Assembly: GCA_016215305.1 (NCBI GenBank)
Contig: JACRKI010000036.1
Span: 1-6,424 of the forward strand
Length of the DNA stretch: 6,424 nt
Direction of reading: 5' to 3'
Source: Candidatus Woesearchaeota archaeon
GTDB taxonomy: Archaea > Nanobdellota > Nanobdellia > Woesearchaeales > DSVV01
Of the stretch, positions 1 to 6,261 are shown in pieces. The stretch's first letter is position 1; the number at the start of each line of letters is the position of its first letter. The translations under genes and the position numbers were made by a program. The notes below the pieces were generated by a model. It was given only the letters and a program-made list of their open reading frames with translations. It was not told the origin of the DNA and did not search any database.

Positions 1-355
1 TATTTTCCCGCAAAGTATTAAGATATGCAATATCTTTCTCATCATCAATATGCTTCATTCCCAATCCAACAAGATGTTGATTTTGCATGAGATACTTTGT
101 ACTCAATTCAACACCACATAACAAAATGAGAGAACCTATCTGAAATACTCTTCTGTCACGTGTTGCAAAAGAAACGCCAAGTTCTGCTGCTGCTGCTTCA
201 AGAATACCTTCTTCATACACCGCAAAAGTGTCATGATCTGTGATAGAAGCATATTCAATGCCTGCTTCTAAAAATCCCCGCAAAAGTTCTGTCAAGGGTC
301 TTGAAGAATCAGATGCCGTTGTATGCGTGTGAAAATCTGCGAAGACAGTTTCCAT
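1..355 (-). CDS. PHP-domain metal-dependent phosphoesterase, partial (C-terminus beyond left edge)
   Basis: The first 118 residues are visible, starting METVFADFHTH; the gene continues past position 1. What is seen: the PHP metal-site motifs occur in order, DFHTH with H9 and H11, D16 shortly after, TDHDT at residues 39-43, GVELS with E83, and HLVGLG with H94. PHP enzymes use such clusters of His/Asp/Glu to bind up to three metal ions and hydrolyse phosphoester bonds; relatives include the RNase AM/YciV type 5'-3' exoribonuclease, histidinol phosphatase and polymerase-associated PHP domains. Which substrate applies cannot be decided from this fragment; the short N-terminal start directly at the motif resembles the stand-alone YciV-like class. 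Start choice: ATG at 355 is preceded by GGTGGGGGAA (Shine-Dalgarno-like). The gene lies 25 bases after the stop of the kinase-like gene on the same strand, so co-transcription is likely. The stretch between residues 43 and 80 looks somewhat longer than usual. Family assignment is firm, function is open. Confidence 0.88.
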   Translation of the reverse strand, partial: METVFADFHTHTTASDSSRPLTELLRGFLEAGIEYASITDHDTFAVYEEGILEAAAAELGVSFATRDRRVFQIGSLILLCGVELSTKYLMQNQHLVGLGMKHIDDEKDIAYLNTLREN

Positions 356-380
356 TGTATTTCCCCCACCTTAATTTTCT

Positions 381-2063
381 TTACGCCTTTGCTAAAATAA
401 ATTCAATATATCCCAGCTTCAGTAATTTTGCATATGCTTTTTCAGGATCTGATGCTGCTCGTTGATCTAATACATTAATATGTTTCTTGAATCCTGAATC
501 TGTAATAATCGATTTTGTTGTCTTTCCATTGAAAAAATAATATCTTCCATCTTCTTTTCTCACCTTATATGGTGTTCTATGTTCCTCAACGCGAGTATGA
601 TTCAAGACAATTTCTTTTTGCGTCACTGCATCTTCACTAACATCTTCTACTCCCTTTGGAAGCTGTTGATACAATTCATCCATCAATGCATGAAGCGACT
701 GAAGTGCGGTTGCGATGTAAATCCCTTTATCCTGCTTATATAATTTCAACCTTTCCTTTGCAACAGGATTTTTAGTGTTTTCACTAACAGCATGTTCATA
801 TTGAGGAATATAATTTTTAGTCACATATCCTATCCATCGAATAGCTTTGTACAAAGACATTGCATGATAATGCGCCGGACATCCGCTTTCAATAGTGAGT
901 ATACCTGACTGAGCAAGGTTTTCAAGAGAATATTTCCCCTCATTTGTTTTTTCTATTTCCTTATACAACATCTCAAGATAATCTCTTCTTCTCCCACTTC
1001 CTTTTGCAGCTTCACGCTCAATTTCAAGTCCTAATTCAAATCTTGCAACTGCATTAATTCTTTCTTCTTGACCAAACTCATATCCTTTCGCGTCACAAGC
1101 CAATAACCTTGGCGCTTCCACAATATTCGCAAGACATTCTCCCCGCAATTCCTCTTTTTCATTTCGGTGAAGATCTACCTGAACAAGGCGGGGCTGTAAA
1201 AAGAGCATATCCATTGTGAAGGGATCAGTACTTGTTCTTTCCTGATGATCTGAAATTCTTGCTTGAAGAATATCATCTAATGTGACGCGAAGAAGCGCTT
1301 CTGGTTCTGTTTTTTTGGCACGAAAACAAATATTTCGAGAGTAGGTATCAACATATCTTTCACGATAGGAACCAATAAAAAAATCCGTAACAGCATCCAA
1401 CGCTTGGTCTATAGGATCATCTTTCTCTCTTTCGCTTGACCAAGGAGAAATGGAACGAAGAACATCGCGCATATTCTGTTTATATCCTCCAATGATATCT
1501 TTATTGGAAACAATAACATGACCTGCTTCATCATGAGGAATATATGGATCAACAACTGCACGAGAAAGCATATCTACTTGTCGCAGCACCATCGCTCGAC
1601 GAAAGATAGCAAGTGATTCCGTAGTATCTTTATTATTGTTATATGCAAAATTGTTAATCTGTCCACTTAATTGATGCTCAACCATATAGACTTCTGGACC
1701 AACATATGGAGAAAGAACAAACTGACCGACAGAAATAAGTGAAAGGTAATGAGGAGGTCCCAACGTAATTGCATTTTGTCGCGCCCAATGACGCAATGCA
1801 TCCACTTCTCTGGTTGCTTCATCCATAGAAGTTCTGTCTTTAATGATGTATCCATGTACGACATCTCCACGTCGAAAAAGCTCGACATGAGGATACAATG
1901 GATCATGAAATGGAATCATTCCTCCACTTTCAACCGCCTGAAGATATTTTCTAATAATATCTGTTGGTTCCATCCCAGATCCCAAAAGTCCTGCAAGTAA
2001 TACTTGGACATCACTATGAATACTACTACTCTCTTCTTTGATTCTTGGAGTACTTTTATCCAT
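381..2063 (-). CDS. APH-like (aminoglycoside phosphotransferase fold) kinase-related protein, 560 aa, substrate unknown
   Basis: This protein is not recognised by name, but it shows the landmarks of the protein-kinase-like/APH fold. N-lobe: a strand with K75 (GYIIKD), a helix with E86 (EATREVDALRHW) as the likely Lys-Glu ion-pair partner, and a hinge-like stretch around 121-134 (VGPEVYMVEH). C-lobe: YVDTYSRNI at 237-245 matches the APH catalytic loop HGDxxxxN in spacing, with D239 and N244; the His is Tyr237. TLDDI (261-265) is placed where the metal-binding Asp would be, and DPFTMDM (280-286) resembles the DPxxDLA motif that follows it in APH enzymes. Residues about 290-560 are mostly helical, charged and without a known motif; GCPAHYH lies at 394-400. 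At 560 residues it is much longer than a typical APH enzyme (about 260-350). No signal peptide or membrane segment is seen, so it is probably cytosolic. ATG 2063 is preceded by an AGGGGGT ribosome site, and it is first in a unit with the PHP gene. It could be a catalytically altered pseudokinase. Confidence 0.6.
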   Translation of the reverse strand: MDKSTPRIKEESSSIHSDVQVLLAGLLGSGMEPTDIIRKYLQAVESGGMIPFHDPLYPHVELFRRGDVVHGYIIKDRTSMDEATREVDALRHWARQNAITLGPPHYLSLISVGQFVLSPYVGPEVYMVEHQLSGQINNFAYNNNKDTTESLAIFRRAMVLRQVDMLSRAVVDPYIPHDEAGHVIVSNKDIIGGYKQNMRDVLRSISPWSSEREKDDPIDQALDAVTDFFIGSYRERYVDTYSRNICFRAKKTEPEALLRVTLDDILQARISDHQERTSTDPFTMDMLFLQPRLVQVDLHRNEKEELRGECLANIVEAPRLLACDAKGYEFGQEERINAVARFELGLEIEREAAKGSGRRRDYLEMLYKEIEKTNEGKYSLENLAQSGILTIESGCPAHYHAMSLYKAIRWIGYVTKNYIPQYEHAVSENTKNPVAKERLKLYKQDKGIYIATALQSLHALMDELYQQLPKGVEDVSEDAVTQKEIVLNHTRVEEHRTPYKVRKEDGRYYFFNGKTTKSIITDSGFKKHINVLDQRAASDPEKAYAKLLKLGYIEFILAKA

Positions 2064-2119
2064 TGCTCAAAAACCCCCTAGAGTCTATCGTCTATTCAAT
2101 GTGAGAAAGCGTTGATGAC

Positions 2120-2127
2120 TTTTTAAA
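2120..2127 (-). promoter_or_regulatory. Archaeal TATA box for the kinase-like/PHP unit
   Basis: TTTAAAAA on the minus strand, preceded by an A-rich stretch (CCACAAAC) that could serve as BRE. A start about 25 bases downstream, near 2095-2100, would leave a leader of roughly 33 bases that contains the AGGGGGT ribosome site before the ATG at 2063. Assigned by motif and position only. Confidence 0.5.
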
Positions 2128-2193
2128 GTTTGTGGCACTTTTCTAACTAAGAAGTGGTCTTTTTCAGTATCTTTTTCGTACCTTTCAAAGAAC

Positions 2194-2212
2194 GAAAGAA
2201 CAAATTTCTTTC
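2194..2212. repeat. Perfect 7-bp inverted repeat with 5-base spacer, operator-like
   Basis: GAAAGAA, spacer CAAAT, then TTCTTTC. It ends 12 bases ahead of the PAC2 TATA box, a position where archaeal activators or repressors often bind. An overlapping CTTTC/GAAAG pair lies at 2182-2198. The A/G-rich arms are simple enough that chance is possible. Confidence 0.4.
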
Positions 2213-2224
2213 CAAACCCATACC

Positions 2225-2233
2225 TTTAAATAT
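2225..2233 (+). promoter_or_regulatory. Archaeal TATA box for the PAC2 gene
   Basis: TTTAAATAT is close to the archaeal box A consensus TTTAWATA. The expected start, about 25-27 bases on, falls near 2250-2254, giving a leader of about 15 bases that still includes the GAGGTG ribosome site. Bases just upstream (CCCATACC) are a poor BRE. Confidence 0.6.
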
Positions 2234-2256
2234 CCTGAATTCTTAAAATTCCTAAA

Positions 2257-2262
2257 GAGGTG
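2257..2262 (+). promoter_or_regulatory. Shine-Dalgarno site of the PAC2 gene
   Basis: GAGGTG is a six-base perfect match to the archaeal anti-Shine-Dalgarno sequence, ending four bases before the ATG at 2267. It fixes that ATG as the start and supports an archaeal origin. Confidence 0.75.
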
Positions 2263-2266
2263 CATC

Positions 2267-2980
2267 ATGGCAATACAAATACAGCTTCTCAAAAAACCAA
2301 AAAATGTGACTATCGTTGAAGGATTTCCCGGCTTCGGATTGGTCGGAACAATCACCACAGAATATCTTCTGCAGCATTTGAAATGCGAATTCATCGGCAG
2401 TTTCTGGCTCGAGGAAATGCCCGCGACTGTTGTTGTCCATGAAGGAGCTCTTGTGCCGCCAATCGGTCTCTACTACAACGCAAACTACAACATTGTCGTC
2501 ATTCACGCAATCACCGGCACCATCGGCGTGGAATGGCTTATCGCGGAATACGTTGATGAAGTCGCGAAACAACTCACCGCAAAAGAGATTTTGACCATTG
2601 AAGGCGTTGGCAGTACTGGAGAAACAGAGGAATCCCAAGCGTTTATCTACACCAACAATGCAAAGAAAAAAGAGCAGTTCAAAAAACTGGGCGTCAAGCC
2701 GCTGAATGAAGGGATTGTCATCGGCGTGACCTCCGCGCTGCTTTTGAAAACAAAAGTGGAAACAATCGCGTTATTCGCGGAAACGCATTCCAAACTTCCA
2801 GACAGCAAAGCAGCAGCGAAAGTGATTGAGGTTCTTGATAAATATCTGGGATTGAAAGTGGATCCAAAACCGCTGCTTGAAACTGCAGAGAAGTTTGAAA
2901 AGAAACTGCAGGAGCTTATTGAAAAAAGCAAATTCGCAAGCGAAGAATTGAAAGAGAAACAAATGAATTATGTTGGTTGA
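2267..2980 (+). CDS. PAC2-family proteasome assembly chaperone-like protein
   Basis: The 237-residue product belongs to the PAC2 (proteasome assembly chaperone) family. Seen: the N-terminal glycine-rich motif EGFPGFGLVG (residues 18-27), the following helix, the segment MPATVVVHEGALVPP (51-65), the central strand NIVVIHAITG (75-84), and IEGVGSTGETE (111-121). These are typical of the PNP-like alpha/beta core, which spans roughly residues 10-200. After about 200 comes a charged, probably coiled helix ending in NYVG. Known archaeal members (PbaA, PbaB) bind proteasome alpha subunits or help assemble the 20S particle, some through a C-terminal HbYX motif; here Tyr is third from the end (YVG), so the canonical motif is absent or shifted by one. 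Other archaeal PAC2 paralogues have no settled role, so the exact function is open. It is cytosolic, with no membrane segment. It is a single-gene unit with its own TATA box and terminator, divergent from the kinase-like gene. Length is normal for the family. Confidence 0.9.
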   Translation: MAIQIQLLKKPKNVTIVEGFPGFGLVGTITTEYLLQHLKCEFIGSFWLEEMPATVVVHEGALVPPIGLYYNANYNIVVIHAITGTIGVEWLIAEYVDEVAKQLTAKEILTIEGVGSTGETEESQAFIYTNNAKKKEQFKKLGVKPLNEGIVIGVTSALLLKTKVETIALFAETHSKLPDSKAAAKVIEVLDKYLGLKVDPKPLLETAEKFEKKLQELIEKSKFASEELKEKQMNYVG

Positions 2981-3178
2981 ATTTACCAAAAACAAACACA
3001 CGCACCAACTTCACAAATACAGGAACCTACAACGTAAATTCGTTGGCATGTAATTATTTTTTTAATAAATAATAATTATATGAAGATACTGTTTGCGATG
3101 CTTGGCGATTCTTAAGCGATGCTGGTTCTGCTGTTTTTCCGTCTTAAAAAGAATCTGTGAACCATTCCTGAAACTAAC
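2981..3178. other. Convergent intergenic region after PAC2 and the ABC permease
   Basis: This 198-base region separates the ends of two convergent genes. It holds the PAC2 terminator described separately. For the opposite strand the only candidate stop signal is a T5 run (complement of 3146-3150), which is weak. A direct repeat GCGATGCT occurs at 3095-3102 and 3116-3123. Reading plus-strand from ATG 3080 gives an 11-codon peptide, a stop, then a second short hydrophobic stretch in the same frame to TGA 3160; no ribosome site precedes it and it is not called as a gene. Confidence 0.6.
3030..3063 (+). terminator. Probable transcription terminator of the PAC2 gene
   Basis: A small hairpin (CAACG 3030-3034, CGTTG 3041-3045, six-base loop) is followed after 11 bases by a T7 run at 3057-3063. 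Archaeal intrinsic termination depends mainly on the T-run, so the run is the key element. An AT-only inverted repeat also surrounds it (TAATTATT 3051-3058 with AATAATTA 3071-3078). Confidence 0.5.
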
Positions 3179-5077
3179 TCAGTGGAACCGTCTCTTATCA
3201 ATCGCTTCACAGACATACAACACTGCCGCAAGAACAAAGACGTACAAAATCATCACATACAAATCATTTCCCGCGGAACTCAAGCCATTTCCAAAAATAA
3301 TCAACTGCCGCAACACTCCTTCCGCCAGCACAAACGGATTATACATTGCAACTGCCGCGATTGTTTTCGAGAGACTTTCTATTGGAATCAAAAACGAAGA
3401 AAACAAAAGGAAAATACTCGACGCGGAAATCGACGCAAGGGTCGCGGTTTCTTCTGAGACAAACAAATAGCCAATGCACATGCCAAGCAAAATAAATATT
3501 GATGAAATAATCAGCACTGCAACCGCGATAGGAACAATGTTCGAGAAAATAGAAACACCAAACGCAACCTGCGCAATAACAAGCAGAATAGAGGCTTGTA
3601 TCAAAACAATAATGATGTTTGTCAGATAAATGCTGATGAGGAACGAAAGATCAGGAATTGGCGTAATATAATTTCTGAAATACGCGCGAGATCCTTTCTC
3701 TGTCATGACAATTGTCGAAGACAATAAAATACTCATGAACATGATAATCAAGACAACCAACGCAGGCATGGTATAATCCAAATATGTTTTCTTCTCCAAA
3801 ATAGGTTTAATCTGCGTCAAGATTGGATTCACAATATGCTCAGGATCTTCAAGATCGCCATTCTTCAACTGATCGCTGATATTTCCGATGCTTGACTGCA
3901 CATCATCAATTGTCGCGATGTTTTCATCAAGCATTGCCACAAGAGAATCAATATCACTCGCGATCGCGTCTTTTTTATCACTCATTTCATCAATCTTCGT
4001 CGAACTACTGTCAAGCTGTGACTGGAGCGAATCCAGATTTGATTGCGCAGTGGAAAGAATAGTGGACTGCTCTTCCTGCGCAGTTTCCAACTGGCTTCGC
4101 ACATCATCAAGCTGACTTTGTATTTCATCAAACTGGCTTCCCAGTGACTGCGCTTCTGTAACTGTGTCATTCAACGAAGAAGCAATGGATTCCAAATCAG
4201 AACACGGATCAAAGCTTAGTCCTTCCACCGCGCTGAAATCAAACGCGCAGGCAAGCGTTTCATAGGTATCCACTTTTGACTGGAAATCTTCTACTGTTGT
4301 TATTTGCGCGTCTAAGTCTGACTTAAAAGAGGCGATATATGTATCAAGTGAATCCAGCAACTCCAATCCGCTTGCTGTTGTTTCTTCAGTAATCGCTGAA
4401 AATTCGTCTATTTGCGACTGGCTTTGAGAAATATAAGACGCTGTATCTGAAAGTCCTAATTCCTTACTGCTCACATTAATGCCATTGAGTTCTGCGGAAA
4501 GCGCCTGAAGATTTTCCTTCATCTGCTGCGCATTGTCAGATAAATCTGCGACAAGACTGCTTTTTTCTTCTATCTCTGCTCCAGTTCTGTTCATCTGCTC
4601 AATAAGCAATCTTGTATATTCAACGCTTAAATCTGTTGAGATATCCTTTACTTCATTGGTAATGACATTCAGAATCGTAAAGACCAGATTTACTTTGCTG
4701 TAATCCACGTGGAAAATGATTTGTCTGGATAGGGAGTCTTTTGTCAGACTGCCCGGAAAGCTCATGCAAATATGCGCCCCGCCACTTTTGACCATGTTAA
4801 TACATTCATCTTCTGTTGCTGTTTCTGTAATCGCAAAATCATTATCTTTTAAACTTGTTTTGATTTGATCCAGCACAGGATTGCTTGTATCTTCCGCATA
4901 AATCGCGACACGAATACCATGGAGATTTGTGGTGTTAAACGCAACACCAATCAGGAAAATGATGAGGAATGGTCCGAGAAGAATAATAAGCGCAGAAGAT
5001 TTTGATCTTATCAATACTTTGAAATTCTTCTTGATCATTTCTCCAATTATTTTGATATAAGTAAGGGGGTTGATCAT
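3179..5077 (-). CDS. ABC-2 type exporter permease with large coiled-coil ectodomain (YhgE/Pip-like architecture)
   Basis: The 632-residue membrane subunit pairs with the ATPase encoded just upstream. Order of parts: a cytosolic amphipathic start (1-25, several Lys), TM1 at about 28-47, an outside domain of about 390 residues (48-435), then five more membrane segments near 436-455, 478-502, 511-535, 546-565 and 606-624, ending in a basic tail (DKRRFH). The first part of the outside domain (RVAIYAED at 56-63, SGGAHICMSFPGSL at 98-111, FHVDYSKV at 122-129) is the mixed alpha/beta piece usual in ABC2_membrane_3 proteins. Residues about 140-275 and 294-400 are long helices rich in Ser, Gln, Asp and Leu with heptad-like repeats (SQLDDVRSQLE), separated by a short loop holding C277 and C292. 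The likely role is ATP-driven export of a lipid, peptide or drug-like substrate; substrate unknown. Start: ATG 5077 has GGAG 13 bases upstream, a long spacing; Met14 has GGAG only two bases ahead, so the first ATG is preferred. Confidence 0.88.
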   Translation of the reverse strand: MINPLTYIKIIGEMIKKNFKVLIRSKSSALIILLGPFLIIFLIGVAFNTTNLHGIRVAIYAEDTSNPVLDQIKTSLKDNDFAITETATEDECINMVKSGGAHICMSFPGSLTKDSLSRQIIFHVDYSKVNLVFTILNVITNEVKDISTDLSVEYTRLLIEQMNRTGAEIEEKSSLVADLSDNAQQMKENLQALSAELNGINVSSKELGLSDTASYISQSQSQIDEFSAITEETTASGLELLDSLDTYIASFKSDLDAQITTVEDFQSKVDTYETLACAFDFSAVEGLSFDPCSDLESIASSLNDTVTEAQSLGSQFDEIQSQLDDVRSQLETAQEEQSTILSTAQSNLDSLQSQLDSSSTKIDEMSDKKDAIASDIDSLVAMLDENIATIDDVQSSIGNISDQLKNGDLEDPEHIVNPILTQIKPILEKKTYLDYTMPALVVLIIMFMSILLSSTIVMTEKGSRAYFRNYITPIPDLSFLISIYLTNIIIVLIQASILLVIAQVAFGVSIFSNIVPIAVAVLIISSIFILLGMCIGYLFVSEETATLASISASSIFLLFSSFLIPIESLSKTIAAVAMYNPFVLAEGVLRQLIIFGNGLSSAGNDLYVMILYVFVLAAVLYVCEAIDKRRFH

Positions 5078-5123
5078 CTTATTTTTGTTTCTCCATTTTT
5101 TGCCTTTTCTGTTTATTTTTTAT
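5078..5123 (-). other. Permease leader with five-codon upstream mini-ORF
   Basis: The A-rich stretch ahead of the permease ATG contains GGAG (complement of 5091-5094), 13 bases from the start. The same GGAG lies inside a possible mini-ORF, ATG GAG AAA CAA AAA TAA (5096 down to 5079), whose stop is one base from the permease ATG and out of its frame. Terminating ribosomes could restart there. It may equally be coincidence in A-rich DNA. Confidence 0.3.
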
Positions 5124-5169
5124 TAAAATTCTTCATGAGGCTGCAAAGCAACCGAATGTAAGAATTTTA
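5124..5169 (-). other. Long intercistronic hairpin starting at the ATPase stop codon
   Basis: In the mRNA the outer arms are UAAAAUUCUU and AAGAAUUUUA (10 perfect pairs, 5160-5169 with 5124-5133). Inside follow one bulged A, three pairs (CAU/AUG), a 2x2 internal loop, six pairs (GGUUGC/GCAGCC with one U-G wobble) and a UUU loop at 5145-5147: 19 pairs in 46 bases. The UAA at the outer edge is the ATPase stop codon itself. It is followed by A-rich, not U-rich, sequence, so it does not look like a terminator. Confidence 0.7.
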
Positions 5170-6261
5170 TGACATCTTGATCATTGCCGCATTAATCACA
5201 TCTTCTGGCCAGCCCTGCTGAATCAGCACTTGCTTAACCTGTTCCTTATTATATCCTTTTTTCATTGATTGCCTGATGTACTCAATGAGTTTATCCTCAC
5301 TCATGCCGCGAATTTTCTGCTTCTCTGTCAACGCTTCAAACACCTCATTGAGACTTGGCTTATCGACGTGAACATCAAGCAGCCGCTCGCGCATATTTTC
5401 CAAGATAATAAGAATACGATGAAGAACGAATTCCGCCTGCGATGTATAGGCAATTATTTTATGCTCGTGCACAGTCACATAATTGACAGGCAATCTTTCC
5501 AGTTTAATTTCCGCCGCAATCAATGGATATCTTCCCGGCCACGTCTCTAAATGAATTTCTTCATCTCTACTGTATAAATCCTTGAGCGCATCCGGCGGAC
5601 CAACTTTGAGCAGTTCCCCATTATTGATGATTCCAATTCTCGTGCAGAAATGCCCAATTTCCCCAAGCAAATGGCTTGTGACTATTATTGTTGTTCCTGC
5701 CGCATTAATTCTGGAAATCAATTCCCACATATGCTTTCGCAAGCTCGGATCAAGTCCTGCTGTCGGCTCATCCATGATAAGAATCTTGGGGGAATGCATC
5801 ATAGAACATGCAAGATCTAAGCGTCTTTTCATTCCCCCTGAAAGATTCATTGCAAGAGTATTACAAAAGTCTGATAACTCCACTAACCCCAGCAGATTTT
5901 CCGCGCGTGCGTTGATTTCTTTTTCAGGAACACTATACAGCTGTCCAAAATATCGCAGATTTTCCATACACGTCAGTTTTTCATAGAAACAATTATCCTG
6001 GGTTCCAAACCCAAAAATTCTTCTGATCAACAGCGAATTTTTGGTGATATCTTTATCCTGATACAGGATCGTCCCAGAATTGATTTTGTAAAATCCGATA
6101 AGACATCTCAGAAGAGTTGTTTTTCCCGCGCCGCTGACGCCAATAATACCAAAAATTTCGTTTGGGAAGATAGTGAGACTGATGTTTTTGAGAATCAGAT
6201 TTCCTTCAATCTTTTTATAGACGTTCTGAAAACTAATTAAAGGCGCCTTTGTCTCTTGCAT
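5167..6261 (-). CDS. ABC transporter ATP-binding subunit with extra C-terminal GWP-type helical module
   Basis: The 364-residue cytosolic ATPase powers the permease encoded 89 bases downstream. All nucleotide-binding motifs are intact: Walker A GVSGAGKTT (41-49, K47), Q-loop Q88 in GTQDN, signature LSGGM (140-144), Walker B ILIMDEP (160-166, catalytic E165), D-loop GLDP (169-172) and switch H197 (VTSHLL). The class is that of ABC-2 exporters of the CcmA/drug-resistance type. After the core, residues about 225-315 form the usual C-terminal regulatory part, closing with LNEVFEALTEK (304-314). Residues 320-364 are additional: a small helical segment containing KKGYNKEQVKQVL and QGWPEDVINAAM, a module also seen attached to assorted archaeal and candidate-phylum proteins. 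About 310-320 residues would be normal, so this tail accounts for the excess length. Start: ATG 6261 lies about 25 bases from a TATA box, implying a nearly leaderless transcript; an ATG at 6278 is out of frame. Confidence 0.95.
   Translation of the reverse strand: MQETKAPLISFQNVYKKIEGNLILKNISLTIFPNEIFGIIGVSGAGKTTLLRCLIGFYKINSGTILYQDKDITKNSLLIRRIFGFGTQDNCFYEKLTCMENLRYFGQLYSVPEKEINARAENLLGLVELSDFCNTLAMNLSGGMKRRLDLACSMMHSPKILIMDEPTAGLDPSLRKHMWELISRINAAGTTIIVTSHLLGEIGHFCTRIGIINNGELLKVGPPDALKDLYSRDEEIHLETWPGRYPLIAAEIKLERLPVNYVTVHEHKIIAYTSQAEFVLHRILIILENMRERLLDVHVDKPSLNEVFEALTEKQKIRGMSEDKLIEYIRQSMKKGYNKEQVKQVLIQQGWPEDVINAAMIKMS

Larger units (their letters stand above)
2064..2266. promoter_or_regulatory. 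Divergent promoter region between the kinase-like gene and the PAC2 gene
   Basis: This 203-base AT-rich region holds no credible ORF. It contains one TATA box for each outward gene, both listed separately, and two inverted repeats just upstream of those boxes: an imperfect one at 2136-2156 (CACTT and AAGTG arms) and a perfect one at 2194-2212. A sequence TTGATGA near 2112-2118 resembles snoRNA box C but has no matching box D at a sensible distance. Confidence 0.7.

Noticed and set aside
190..200. Trinucleotide repeat in the PHP gene (four GCA codons in the coding strand)
   Set aside because: It is only four units coding for a short Ala run in a helix; too short to be notable.
296..380. A separate promoter for the PHP gene
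   Set aside because: The 25-base gap and the end of the kinase-like gene contain no convincing TATA box at the right distance; co-transcription is simpler.
2112..2240. Possible C/D box RNA (TTGATGA, later CTGA)
   Set aside because: The box C lacks the leading purine, the CTGA is over 110 bases away, and no D' or C' boxes or terminal stem are seen.
2252..2638. 128-residue minus-strand reading frame inside the PAC2 gene
   Set aside because: It is fully antisense to a clear PAC2 family gene and would overlap that gene's promoter and start.
3080..3160. Two short in-frame peptides (11 and about 14 codons) separated by one stop
   Set aside because: The second is hydrophobic and could be a relic, but there is no ribosome site, the length is trivial, and the region lies after a probable terminator.
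3093..3470. 125-residue plus-strand reading frame at the permease 3' end
   Set aside because: It lies mostly antisense to the well-supported permease, has no ribosome site and no family resemblance.
5124..5169. Reading the intercistronic hairpin as an intrinsic terminator
   Set aside because: The transcript continues with A-rich sequence without a U-run, and the permease needs to be transcribed from upstream.
5582..5986. 134-residue plus-strand reading frame inside the ATPase gene
   Set aside because: It is a shadow of the conserved ATPase coding sequence on the other strand.
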